From: Curvularia sp. ZM96
Taxonomy: Eukaryota > Ascomycota > Dothideomycetes > Pleosporales > Pleosporaceae
Direction of reading: 5' to 3'
DNA length: 64,000 nt
NCBI GenBank assembly: GCA_022457065.1
Contig: JAJGBQ010000001.1
Span: forward strand, 3,410,001 to 3,474,000
Shown here: positions 1 through 10,572 of the stretch, piece by piece
Layout of the letters: each line of letters begins with the position of its first letter
Numbering within the stretch: position 1 is the first letter of the stretch
Program-made: the position numbers and the translations under genes
Notes under the pieces: generated by a model
The model's input: only the letters and a program-made list of their open reading frames with translations
Told to the model about the DNA's origin: nothing
The model's database searches: none

Positions 1-2146
1 GCAGCTCAAAGGTCTGACCCGGTAAGACACCAGATGGAATTTCCAGACTTCCAGATCCAGCAGCATTTCCGGATTCGGAAGTTGTAGTATAGTTGCAGGT
101 CAAATGATCAAGTGTAACAAAGTCATATCTGTTGATGAACGTAGCTTTCGAGGCAATCGACTCCAGAAGCTGCACTGGCTCGATAGCCTTCTTGTATTCA
201 ATCAGTCCCGCATTCGGCTTGTGGTCGGAGTTGACGAGTCCGTCCATGACAAATGTTGCATCATGAACTTCTTCGCCAAAGTCTCCACCATATGCATAAA
301 ACTCCTCCCCTGTTTGCCTGTCCTTGGTGAGAAGGCCGTGGTTGGCCCATTCCCAGGCGAAACCACCTTGCAGGGTAGGGTACTTGTAGAAGGCATCAAT
401 GTACTCCTTGATATTTCCTGGGCCGTTTCCCATTGCATGTACCTAATACGGTCAGCTAGATCGGTATTCGTCGAGGGAATGCACTTACGAATTCACACAG
501 AATGAGCGGCTTCTTCTTCTCCTTGTCTTCTCCAAATCGAACAATCTCGTCAATGGGAGGATACATCCTGGAGTACATGTCCATTGTGTCGGCATAAATG
601 TCGGCTTCGTAGTGGATGGGCCGGCTGTCGTCATACGCCTTGATGTGTTCATACATGGCTACAAAATTGCAACCCATAAACGCTTCATTACCCAAACTCC
701 AAATGATGATCGAAGGATGCATTTGGTCTCTCTTTACAAGTGCTTCGGCACGGTCGACATATGCGTGGGTCCAGTCCTTATTGTTAGTTGTCCATTCCGC
801 AGCTTCCTTGCGGGTGAGAAGCTGTCGCTCACGGAAAGGCATGGCACGCTGTTCAGTGCTCAGTGCTGCATCCGAGATGCTCTCGAATCCATGGCATTCC
901 AGGTCTGCTTCATCTATGACCCAGAAACCCATCTCATCGGCGAGATCATACAGCCGTGGGTCATTGAGCTGATGCGATGTGCGGATAGCATTGATGTTGT
1001 GGCGCTTCATAGTCAACAAATCCTCTTTCATGAACTCATAAGGGACAGCACGGCCACAGGTGGGGTGGTGCTCGTGGCGATTGACTCCACGGAAGACGAC
1101 TCGTTTCCCGTTGACCAAGAGCAAGCCATTCTTCATCTCAACCTGCCTGAAACCGATGCGCTGGGCAACGACTTGACCGCCGGCGGACACGACCAAGTGA
1201 TAGAGATTTGGCGACTCGGCAGTCCATTTCAAGGGGTTCTTAACCTGGATGCTGAGCTTGGTTTCACCACTGTTGTCAATCTGGGTTTCTGCCGAAGCAA
1301 CTTGTTGCTTGTTGGCGTCTAATAGCTTTACTGCGAGCTTGCCAGATCCGGTGGTGGTAATCTTGAGCTTGAGCTCGGCATCAGTGTAGGAAGAGTCAAG
1401 AAGCGTTTGTGCAAAAACGTTGTCGATTCTAGATTCCTTGGGAAAGCCAACAAGAAAAACATCTCGGAAACTGTTGTGGTAAGCGCCGAAGACTCTAGGA
1501 GAACTGCCGAAACTTACATGCCGCTTAGCCACCACTGATCCTGATCTTCAATGTACGTACCATCGCAGTGCTGGTAGACCCTGACGGCTAACGTGTTCTC
1601 CCCGTTGAGATCGACCAAGGAGGTGATGTCGAATTCATCGGGATTCCTACTGCCTTGGGAATAGCCGACTTGTTTCCCATTGACCCATACATGGAAGGCT
1701 GCATCAACGCCTTCAAATCGAAGGCGGATCTGGCTGTCCTTGAGCGACTGGGGAATCTGGAACTTGCGGACATACGAGCCCGTCTCGTTTTCGGTAAAGG
1801 GAACATTGGGCGGGTCTACGGGGATGTGGTAGATGACATTGGTATACTGCGGGCCTTTACCAAAGCCTTGGAGCTGCCACATGCCCGGGACAGCAATATC
1901 ACTCCATGACGAAGTGTCAAAGGCAGTTGACTCGAAGCCATCGGGAGCCTCGAATGGCGAGTAGGAATGGTGAAACTTCCATGTGCCGGACAGGGAGTGA
2001 GTCAGGGACTTGGATGTGTCGGCACTGAGGGCATCGGTCTCTGTGGTGTAGTTGTGAAAGTAGGCGCGTGCCGGCAGAGTGTTCTTGTGGAGGATCTGGA
2101 GGTTATTCCAGTCTGGGACGCTTTCGGGGTGCTGACCTGAAGCCAT
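1..2146 (-). CDS. GH2 beta-galactosidase, LacZ/LAC4-like (3' end beyond the window)
   Basis: Likely hydrolyses lactose and other beta-galactosides. Three exons are visible: 2146-1518, 1470-489 and 442 to the left edge, with introns 1471-1517 (47 bp) and 443-488 (46 bp). Both joins are phase 0 and fall inside conserved blocks: WWLSGM joins FRDVFL, and LILCEF joins VHAMGNGPG, as in bacterial LacZ. Also visible are the N-terminal DWNN block, the sugar-binding jelly-roll segment, FRGVNRHEHHP, IRTSHQ, the acid/base segment WSLGNEA and the nucleophile segment ILCEF. I chose the ATG at 2146, just before DWNN; an in-frame ATG at 2191 would add 15 residues that read like leader. The C-terminal beta-sandwich domains lie outside the window. 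The gene is divergent from a sugar transporter at 3038, the arrangement known for LAC4-LAC12 and for bgaD-lacpA in Aspergillus. No signal peptide is visible, so a cytosolic enzyme fed by the permease is the likely role (inference). Confidence 0.93.
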
Positions 2147-3037
2147 GGCTGACTGAGATCGAAGCTGACGACGGTGGTACCTTGATGCCATTTACGTACC
2201 TCTTTACTTTGGCCTTCTACCACGTCCCCGCGTGCGGTCGCTGATGGACGCATTGGGCAAGCCGCCCGTCTCTACACTGCCAAGCCGAGCCGTTGTGGTA
2301 TCGAATGGCGGGAGCCGCTGGCGTGATGGGAGGACTGCGCTTGCATCGGAATAGGAATGGAGCGATGTCCGGGCGCGAGCCGGGGCCGATGCGGCTGCCG
2401 GATGGGATACTGCACGTGGCTAGCAGGCTTCTCCAGACTCTCCGCAAATTTTCTCCACGCCCCGCTGCCCAGGCCGACTACACCAAAAAGCCCGCCTGCC
2501 GGGCGTATCTTGAATCAAGATTGCACCGAGCCGCCCAATCCCCTGATTCGTAGCCATCGTGAGATGCTCGCGCTTGGCGGCCTGCACTCGGTGCTTTCTG
2601 GCAGGTGCCGCCGCTGCTCCTGCACCTGGACCTCGACCCGCCCCACAGGAAGAGCTCTTCCTTGGCTGGTGACATGTTCATGGCCTAGCGCTCTGGTGAC
2701 ATGACCGTTTTGCACACCCTCCGTCTTGTCTCCGTTCCAAAAGCGGTGGTGGTACCGCCTATCAAGCATCCTTGGCTTAACGGCGCCCTGCCCATCCTCG
2801 ACCGTCGGCTTTCTGGAGCAGAGACCACGCGCGGGACCATGACCAGCATGGCAAATGCCTCGGTGCCATGCCATGGGGTTGCAGATGCTTCTAGTTTGCG
2901 GAGAAGCCTGGACACTATAAGATGACCCAGAGTTCCGGGTTCTCGCAAGCTGCTGTTGAGTGGAGCGCGATTCCATATTTTCTTCTCCACAACCCGAGTA
3001 GTCAGTCCAGCAGCTCCGTCGACGATCAATAGACAAG
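2147..3037. promoter_or_regulatory. Shared divergent promoter of beta-galactosidase and sugar porter
   Basis: About 0.9 kb of GC-rich DNA without a convincing ORF separates the two start codons. A TATA-like element (CTATAAGA, near 2915-2922) lies about 120 bp upstream of the transporter ATG. No equally clear TATA is seen for the enzyme. Joint induction by lactose or galactose and repression by glucose is inferred from the gene pair only; I did not identify specific operator sites. Confidence 0.5.
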
Positions 3038-4815
3038 ATGGCGGAAAAGGATGACATGGGCGCTGTCACGCACCAGCTCAGTACCGTCGACGATGATATG
3101 CAGCACAAGACCGTCAAGGAGACCAATGTCGCTTCCGTTGCGCTAGGTCAGTCATGGCCAATCTTGCATTTGGATCAACGATGCTAACACCGTGTAGCCG
3201 CCGCTATCGAGGCCGAGAAGCCAAAACTATGGTCTCGAGGAATGATCCAGCTCTACATGATCATGGGCATTGGATACCTCGTCTCCACACTCAATGGTTT
3301 CGACAGTTCGTTGATGGGCGCAATCAACGATATGGAGGGTTACCAAAAGACCTTTGGTTTGACTGGCGCTGGCTCCAGCACTGGCATCATTTTCATCATC
3401 TACAACTTGGGACAGATCGCAGCCTTCCCCTTCTGTGGACTGCTCGCTGACGGCTGGGGTCGCCGTGTCTGCATCTTCGTCGGCTGTGCACTTGTAATCG
3501 TGGGAACTGCGGTTCAAGCAACAGCTCATGAAATGGGCCACTTTATTGGCGGTCGCTTCCTCCTCGGATTCGGCGCCTCCATCGCCTCGGCGGCGGGTCC
3601 TGCGTACACTGTAGAGCTTGCTCATCCCGCTTACCGTGGAACCATGGCGGGCATGTACAACAACTTCTGGTGGGTTGGAAACATTCTAGCCGGTTGGACG
3701 ACCTACGGAACCAACCTGCATATGGGAGACAGTTCCTGGTGCTGGAGGATTCCAACCATTGTCCAGTGCGTTCTGCCCACCATTGTCATGGCTTTGATCA
3801 TGTGTAAGTGCCCTTTTGTTTATTCTTTACGACGACGAAAAGACTCACTCAAAATCAGTTTTCCCGGAGACGCCGCGATGGCTGTTGGCTCATGACAGGC
3901 GCGAGGAGGCAATTGCCATTATGGCCAAGTACCACGGCAATGGCAACCCTGATTCTCCCATTGTGCAGCTCCAACTCCGCGAAATCACCGAGGACTTTGC
4001 TCTGACCAGGAATGAAAACGCATGGTGGGATTTCCGTGAGCTCGTCAACACCCGGTCGGCGAGGTACCGATTGGCAATGGTGATTGCTATGGCCTTCTTC
4101 GGTCAGTGGAGCGGTAACAACGTCGTCAGTTACTTTATGCCTGCCATGGTAAGTTTTGGTTTCGACAACTTCACGCCCACCTTTGCACAAAGCTAATCCG
4201 TCCATCTAGGTCAAGAACGCTGGTATCACGGACCCCAACAAGCGGCTCCTCATCAACGCAATCAACCCCATCTTCTCCATGCTGGCAGCCATTTACGGTG
4301 CTACCCTCCTTGACACCCTTGGTCGGCGCAAAATGCTCATGGGTGGTCTTTGGGGCGGTCTCTTCTCCTATGTTCTTCTCACGGCCTTCACCGCAACTGC
4401 CAAGCCCGATAACAACCTCGCGTACGGCACCATTGTTTCCATCTACCTCTTTGGCATCTTCTTTGCATGGGGTTGGACGCCTCTACAGACGCTCTACTCT
4501 GTCGAGTGTCTGGAGAACCGCACTCGCGCAAAGGGATCCGGTCTCAACTTTCTGTTCCTCAACATTGCCATGGTGGTCAACACGTACGGCATCTCGGTCG
4601 GTATTGAGTCCATTGGCTGGAAGCTCTATCTCGTGTATATTGTGTGGATCTGCGTCGAGATTGTCGTCATTTTCTTCTTCTTTGTCGAGACGGCCGGAAA
4701 AACGCTCGAAGAGCTCAAGGAAATTTTCGAGGCTCCAAACCCCAGGAACGCCAGTTTGCGCAAGACAAAGGTCGAGATTGCTTCGACTGGTCAGATTGTC
4801 AATGTGCACGAGTAG
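3038..4815 (+). CDS. MFS sugar porter, probable lactose/hexose permease
   Basis: Plasma-membrane sugar:proton symporter of the MFS sugar-porter family. Four exons: 3038-3146, 3198-3803, 3859-4148 and 4210-4815 (introns 51, 55 and 61 bp), giving 536 residues, the usual length. Sugar-porter signatures appear in order: a hydrophilic N-terminus of about 45 residues, the first membrane segment with FDSSLMGA, DGWGRR after TM2-3, the long TM4 region, PETPRW at the central loop (spanning the second splice join), QWSGNN, LGRRKM in the second half, and ETAGKTLEEL after TM12. It is adjacent to and divergent from a GH2 beta-galactosidase, so import of lactose is the simplest role. By sequence alone a hexose or lactose porter cannot be told apart. 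The ATG at 3038 follows a TATA-like box by about 120 bp. Confidence 0.93.
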
Positions 4816-5412
4816 GGCGAGTATGTGTGATGAGGTGTGATGCGTCACGAGTAAAGGAAGAGGAGATGCTGTTATATTTGTGTGTTCTTGTCAGAAACGC
4901 ACACCGTTTTTCGAATAATATCATGACAATAATGTTCCAACCAATCACATCTGCTACTTAATACTGCGATCTTCTCAGCTTGCACTTCGATCTCGATTCA
5001 TCACGATGTGCATCTCGATGGCGATGGTAATATCGATGGCGCACGTCACATACAAGGCTGAGCTGATGTGGTTCGCGCCTTCCCTCTCGTCAGGAATGGC
5101 GTTTTACTGCCCCTCCCACGTCTATTCGAACATCAAAGACTCCGGACCTGATGCTTGTAAACTTGGACACGTCTATCCACGCCACCCCTTTTCTATCTTC
5201 TACAACGCTCTCCTGTTAGCACAAAGCATTCAAGATGTGAGATCCAACCTACAAGCCGCAGAACACCAGGTCCCAAAAAAGCCGCAGCCCCGCTACTAAC
5301 CCCCCCCCTTCCTCTTCCTTTTAGCGGCGCCAAAAGAAAAAGAAAATCAAGATCCCCCGTGAGAAAGACCGAGAAGAAAACCAAAGAAACAATCAAGGAC
5401 GACATTGCCATA
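4816..5412. other. Intergenic, no gene seen
   Basis: 3' flank of the sugar porter running up to a TA target site at 5411-5412. It contains pyrimidine/purine-rich tracts and short chance ORFs only. Confidence 0.6.
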
Positions 5413-5460
5413 CCGTGCCCCACCACTTCGTGCGCGCAACCACTTCATGCGCGCGCGGCC
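5413..5460 (+). repeat. Left terminal inverted repeat of the pogo-type element
   Basis: Begins CCGTGCCCCA, followed by two copies of a 17-bp unit (core CCACTTCGTGCGCGCAA). It is the inverse of the right end but has one unit fewer. Confidence 0.88.
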
Positions 5461-5566
5461 TCACCAAAACCACCTCAAAAATGAGGCTGTAGAGCCACAC
5501 GCAAAGGATATTATCGCGATATATTTTAGTAGTGAGATCAATAGGCCTTAATATATATATATATAG

Positions 5567-7438
5567 CTATAGAAATCGAGATGGAGTTCTAATCGCGCGG
5601 CCGCGACGCGAGGTTGGAGGTGGTGAGCCTGCAGCACCTCCCTGAGGCTCCTCACTACCTTGAGGCCTCGCGATAGGCCTCTTTTTTTGAACAGCCTTTG
5701 CAGGAGCCTTGAAGCTCCTCCTTCTACCCCTTTGGGAAGTTTTAATAGCTTTTTAAAGTTGTTTTGCAGCCTTGCGAGCCGCGATCCTTGAGGCCTTTTC
5801 AACAGCCTTCTCCTCCCTCTCCTTCTGCCTCATTAGGCTCACTGCAGGCCTCGCCTGACGCCTCTGCTCCTTCTCCCTCGCCCTCGACTGCTTTGTCTCC
5901 TCGCGTTGCCTCAGCGTATCAGCTTTTTGGAGCTGTAGCTGCTCCTGCTCCTCCTCCTGGAGTCGCAGGCGATCGCGCGCCTCCTTCACCTTCCTTAGAG
6001 ACCAGAATACAGCTCCACCGTGATAATCCTCGGCCTCCTGCAGAGGTAGAGGCTTGCCCCGTTTCCTACGTGTCCTCTCATTAACCAAGGCCTCCCTCAG
6101 TTTCCTTACCTCCTCCTTGAGGAGACTATTTTAAACAGAACTTGAGTGAAGGACCTGGCTAAGCCTTTTAACCTGCCTATCGCCCTGATCAGCGACTACC
6201 TAACGCAGCAGACGCTCTATCTTCCTCCAATCAGAGGCACTAAGGGCTGAGGAGTCGCTATCGCTCGTAGGATCAGAAACAGAGAAGCGCTAAAGGATTA
6301 CTTCTGGGTTAAGAGGCGAGATTCCTGTAGCCTTAAAGGCGTTCAGGATCGTTGTTTCTTTGAAGGAGGCCTGCCAGGCTTAGTAGAAGAGGGGGAAGAA
6401 GTCCCTCTTACTCATTAAGGTGAGGCCTTGACTCCTGTCCATGAAGGCAGAAACCTCGTTCGAGTACGCTGTTGAGAGAGGCTTAAACATACTAACGTCG
6501 AGAGGCTGCAGCGTGTGGGTTAAGTGAGGAGGATAGACTGCGAGGAGGATCTTATTCTAATCACAATAATCAATAAAATCCATTGTAAGGTGAGATCCAT
6601 GGCCGTCAAGAATAAGTAATCGGTAGGAGAAGCGTGCCTTTGCCCTTGTACTGCGATCAAACACCTGCTGCAGCCACGCGAGGCCTATCTCATTGTTCGT
6701 CCAGCTAGAAGGTGATGAGGAAACTCGAATCTGATGTGTATCTGGATTAAGGGCCTGCAGCCAGGTGTCCTGTATAGACCCTGAGGCTGACTGATAGATT
6801 AAGGCAGGCTCGAGGTAAGATCCATTAGCGCAGATACAGGCCAGCAGCGTTATCCACTCGCGGGAGCCATCCTGTATAGTACTCCTCCTTTTTCCATCCT
6901 CGTACGAGGCTCTACTAAAGATCCTCCTTGAGCGACTCACTACACCAAGCATAAAGCCCTTCTCATCCATATTGTAGATATGACGCGCCTCGACGTGATA
7001 TTAATCGATTTTATCGCGTAGGAGGCTAAAGTAGAGGCTATACTTACTCCTAGAGTCAGCTTTGTGGCGACAGTTATCCATGCCTACTGCCCACTTTAAG
7101 ATAAGCTGATCAGGATAGCGCTAAATAAAGCGACTAACCCAGTGTACTCTAACCTCTCTCTTAGCGATCTGCGACGCAAAATTGCGTATTATTGACTGAG
7201 TAGGTGGTAGGCCTCTCTCTATAAGTTGATTAATATAGGCTATTAAGGCCTGCTCCTAGTGTAGGTGGAGGAGCTGTCGTTTTTGGCAGCCTATTGTAGG
7301 AGAGGCGCAGCGACCTTGGTGTCTTCGGGTGAGCGTAGATCGAACAACACCAAATCTTTTTGCAATCTCAGTATACGTAAACGATTCTTTAGGTCCTAAG
7401 GCATCAATAGCTACAAGCGCAGCCTCGATATTACTCAT
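5567..7438 (-). pseudogene. Pogo/Fot1-like DDE_1 transposase with eight in-frame stops
   Basis: A single frame from ATG 7438 to TAG 5567 (about 623 codons) without frameshifts. The N-terminus is a helix-turn-helix of the psq/CENP-B type (FTYTEIAKRFGV near 7360). NMDEKGF near 6965 supplies the first catalytic Asp, LILDGHGSH near 6590-6620 the second, and the PLDV segment near 6495 the third. A long Gln/Arg/Glu-rich basic tail follows (about 6100-5760). Stops lie at 7256, 7001, 6557, 6380, 6290, 6200, 6131 and 5753. All are TAG or TAA, each one C-to-T change from a Gln codon (CAG/CAA), the preferred CpA context of RIP. It cannot make a full protein. Confidence 0.9.
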
Positions 7439-7481
7439 GGTGGTGGATATATAAGGTGTTAAGGTTGTAGTGGTTGAAGGG

Positions 7482-7544
7482 CCGCGCGCGCACGAAGTGG
7501 TTGCGCGCACGAAGTGGTTGCGCGCACGAAGTGGTGGGGCACGG
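7482..7544 (-). repeat. Right terminal inverted repeat of the pogo-type element
   Basis: Ends TGGGGCACGG. It contains three tandem 17-bp units (core TTGCGCGCACGAAGTGG; full units at 7501-7517 and 7518-7534, with a partial first unit ending at 7500), one more than the left end. Confidence 0.88.
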
Positions 7545-8285
7545 TATAGACCTCATTCAGCCTAGTTTCTCTCACATGCTCGTTCGCTTAGACCAATCTA
7601 CACCTCTATGTACTAGTCTACTACATGCACCCGACTTTCGCATCTCTCGTCGCTTTTGTCTCGAAAAATTGCTTTTTTCCTTCTTCTTACTTTCGCCTTG
7701 TAACACAGGTGTATGCGTAAACAAGCAACATTCACACGCATATACATACATACATACATACACGGTGCATCTTGCATATGCACGCCATGGGTTATCGCGC
7801 CGTGTCGCTTCACTTTCTTCTTTGTTTCTTTTTTTTTTTCGCCCCATGCAAGATTTTGTTTTGCAAGGTGTTGCGGATATTTGTTGCTTTTTCTTACACA
7901 ACCGGGCTTCCTTTTTCAGGCTTCGTCACATGGGGTTTGGGCAAAGAGCGATGGTGGTGGCGGTGGCGGTGGGAACGGGGGTGCGGTGGGGGTAGTGATT
8001 GGTACAGAGGTATAGAGAGAAGAAGAATAAGAACAAGGGCGGGGAGGGGGCCTGATTGCGTGCAGTAGTAGTATGTGAGGTGTTCGCAGCTGGCATCAAT
8101 CATGTGCTCTCGGTCCGTCGGCTTGAGGCTACACCTAATTTTGGGGTTGGGGTTGGAGTGGACAACGGCAAGAGTACATTGGGTGGGGTGGAAAAGGTGG
8201 GTGGACGTGTGGTTGTATGAGTGGTATCCTAGTCGTCAGCACACGTTTGGCGTGCCGCTTGTATGTTTGCCAGTTAGTCCGCCTC
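7545..8285. other. Intergenic with short microsatellite, no gene seen
   Basis: Flank of the transposon and 3' side of the next minus-strand gene. It holds a (CATA)n tetranucleotide run at about 7744-7762, poly-T and G-rich tracts. The ORFs here are low complexity and have no recognisable family. Confidence 0.55.
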
Positions 8286-9059
8286 CTATCCAATTTCCAT
8301 CTCATCTACCGCCGCAGCAGCCCGCTCTTTTCTCATGGCCTCTTTCTTTGCTCTCCTTGCTGATGCCTTGGATTTGCCTTTTCCAGAGCCAAGCTTGCGG
8401 TACTCTTCCAGAGACATGCCTCGTCTCTCAGCGGCGGCAATCTGAGCCTGTAATGTCTTGTCTTCGGAGATGTCCTTCATCTTCGCACCATTCTTCTCTT
8501 TACGGGCCTGCATCCTCGCAAGATTCTGACGGGTCCGCTTGTCTAAGCCAAGGTTAGCTAACAGCAGATGCTGAAAGGAAAAAGAATAAAGCTGGCGATA
8601 TGCACGACAGTCCAACGTGAAACGAACTTACTCATCTTCTTGTCTGTGGATTGGGCATCTACCATCATGCCATGGTCACCGCTCGCTGGCTGATCGGTAA
8701 CTGAAGAGTAGTGTTAGCTGATGTTTCAGCTCACCGGCTCGCCTGCGTCAAAAAGCAATTCCAGCGTGCAGAGTGATTGACGGACTGCATGAACCGACAG
8801 TACCCCCGGCACGTGACTTACCGGTCTGAGCATTGGCGGTTGAGGTCGAGAAGGCATCGCCCAGGACATCAACTAGCTCGTCGGCCAGTGCGCCCATCTT
8901 GCGTCTGTCCTTTTGCTTCTTCTTTTTGGACTTGTGCGCAGGTACCTGGCCGTTGGCCTGGCTTGGTGAAGGGCTGCGCTGGCTGCGCTGTGATTGGTCG
9001 CTGTCGCTGGCATCTGAAAATTGTTCCTCGCCCAGCCGGAATCCCGTGTTCGCAGCCAT
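8286..9059 (-). CDS. Small lysine-rich basic protein, probably nuclear; family not recognised
   Basis: Three exons: 9059-8822, 8700-8632 and 8542-8286 (introns 121 and 89 bp), 187 residues. Joins give a continuous frame (phases 1 and 1), and acceptors and donors match consensus. An in-frame ATG at 9113 would add 18 residues. The N-terminal third has a Ser/Gln-rich acidic patch (DASDSDQSQRSQ) followed by a Lys cluster (KSKKKKQKDRRK) resembling a nuclear localisation signal. The C-terminal half is charged and helical (KRTRQNLARMQARKEKNG, then alternating Lys/Arg and Ala) and is probably coiled coil. This composition is typical of nucleolar or ribosome-biogenesis factors, but I cannot name a family and do not assign a function. 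Confidence 0.75.
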
Positions 9060-9594
9060 GGTGGGTGTCGCTGTGGTCGGGCCTGGTGCCGGGTAGCCAG
9101 GCGTCTTGTTCAATTAATCGAGGTCGGATAGAGTAAGGTAGCAAGACAGATGCAGAAGGTGGACCCCAAGAATGCATGTAGGAAGTAAAGGCTCGGCACA
9201 AATTTTATCCGGCGCATGTGATTCGGTCGTCAGCTTCTGTATTATCGAGGTACCAAATGCTGTGTCGCGTTTACGCGCTCTATCATCTAGCTCGTTTTCC
9301 GCCTTTTGAAGTAATGTAGAATGCTATGCACAAATGCCGCCCCTAGAATAGAATGTGAAAAATAAGGAAATTGGATACAAAGGAATGACGGCTAAAAATG
9401 TCGCCTCGCCCACTTCTGCGGAGGAGCGAGTGAAGAGGGTTGAAGAAAACAAGTCAAAGGAAATTCGTGAATCGTGAATGCATGTCCAAGCACCCGGTTT
9501 GGCGGCCGACCTGGCCAGTCCTTGTTGCGCCCAACTCCAATACCAAAGCCGTCTTGATCCCAACTCCAGCCCAAGTCAATATCGAAGCTTAATG

Positions 9595-10437
9595 TCACTC
9601 GTCGCCATCGCCATCGTCGACAAAGAAGCCCCAGAAGAGGACTTCCTCGTTTTCGCAGCCCTGCAGGCGGCCTCCGTATATGTCTGCGCACATTTCAATA
9701 GGAACCTCGAGTTTGATGCAACCATTGCCGAGAAAGGTAAATAGCAACCACGAGTCGTATGGGGGCAGAGCGCCATTGTCGTCGGGCTTCCTGCTGAGGA
9801 TGCCACGATTTTGGAGAGAGGGCCCGGTAGGGAGGCGGAATGTATGGTATGGTAATGTCTCCTCGGAGTCGGCGACAAAGAAGGAGTCATTGAGGGCGAG
9901 CTCAATGGAAACCCTGGGAGACTGCGCCTGGTCTAAGGGCATATCCGTGTGCGGGCCGGCCGAGTTGTTGTGGAAGCGTAGGGTGCCGAAGCGCAGATAG
10001 GCGGGTTGACCGAGGAGGTCAAAGAGTTCGGTAGAGTAGAGGCGAAAGTAGCCGTTGTACAGAGAGCCCAGGCGGTTGGTGTCATCATCGTCGTCGTCTG
10101 TGCTGCCATTGAGGGACAGGTTCTGCAGTTGGTCTTCGACGCGCTTTCCCTCCAATTCGGCGGCATTGAGCGACCGGCGGATGTACGAGGGGGTGTACTT
10201 GTTGCTGAGGTCCGAGATGGCCAGCCGACAGGCCTCGCGACGAACGCATTCGCTCGAGGCATCTTTGAGGTGTAATGTGTCGCTGGCGTTGTTGTCCTCG
10301 AGCGAGCGGAGCAGGCCAGCCTCAAAGCCCTGGACGAGCTCCTCGAACTCGCGCATCACCCGGGCAAGAGGGGAGGGATCGGTGGCGGCAGAGGATTTGG
10401 CGTCGCGCGAGACTCCGTTGCTCTTGAGTATGGCCAT
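9595..10437 (-). CDS. Conserved-looking hypothetical protein, 280 residues, single exon
   Basis: Family not recognised. I chose the ATG at 10437 because everything upstream in the same frame is low-complexity Pro/Thr/Cys-rich translation of a repeat-rich leader. The protein starts with an alpha-helical region (about residues 25-110) with several conserved-type Cys/Arg residues (CVRREACRLAISDL) and an acidic run DDDDDD at about residue 120. It ends with a globular region rich in aromatics (YNGYFRLYS, YDSWLLFTFLGNG) and a short acidic tail. There is no signal peptide, transmembrane segment or catalytic motif. Reading density and codon use look real across the whole frame. Confidence 0.7.
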   Translation of the reverse strand: MAILKSNGVSRDAKSSAATDPSPLARVMREFEELVQGFEAGLLRSLEDNNASDTLHLKDASSECVRREACRLAISDLSNKYTPSYIRRSLNAAELEGKRVEDQLQNLSLNGSTDDDDDDTNRLGSLYNGYFRLYSTELFDLLGQPAYLRFGTLRFHNNSAGPHTDMPLDQAQSPRVSIELALNDSFFVADSEETLPYHTFRLPTGPSLQNRGILSRKPDDNGALPPYDSWLLFTFLGNGCIKLEVPIEMCADIYGGRLQGCENEEVLFWGFFVDDGDGDE

Positions 10438-10499
10438 TGGAAGGGGGTGGGAAGCCCTAGGCCAGTACAGAGCGTAGTCGGAGGGGTGACGGATACTAG

Positions 10500-10572
10500 A
10501 GGATGAGAAGAAGCAGCAGCGGCAGCGGTAGCAACAACAGCAACAGCAACAGTAGCAGCGGCAGCAGGGAGC
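10500..10572. repeat. CAG/CAA-type trinucleotide-rich microsatellite in the 5' leader
   Basis: Alternating AGCAGCGGCAGCGG and AACAACAGCAACAGC runs, about 65-135 bp upstream of the ATG at 10437. Read on the minus strand they give the poly-Cys stretch that extends the longest ORF artificially. Confidence 0.7.

Larger units (their letters stand above)
5413..7544 (-). mobile_element. Tc1/mariner superfamily, pogo/Fot1-type DNA transposon (RIP-damaged)
   Basis: The element is 2132 bp, bounded by inverted termini CCGTGCCCCACCACTTC and its complement, with a TA dinucleotide on each side (5411-5412, 7545-7546), the target duplication expected of this superfamily. It carries one minus-strand transposase reading frame (7438-5567) that is open apart from eight TAA/TAG codons. 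Subterminal 17-bp repeats occur inside both ends. TIRs, TA duplication and a DDE_1-type transposase together make the assignment firm. The copy is non-autonomous because its transposase is broken. Confidence 0.93.

Noticed and set aside
5567..7438. Stop codons in the transposase as evidence of reassigned TAA/TAG
   Set aside because: Host genes in the same window use TAA and TAG as normal terminators (for example 4813, 16244 and 25482) and have no internal stops; RIP explains the pattern.
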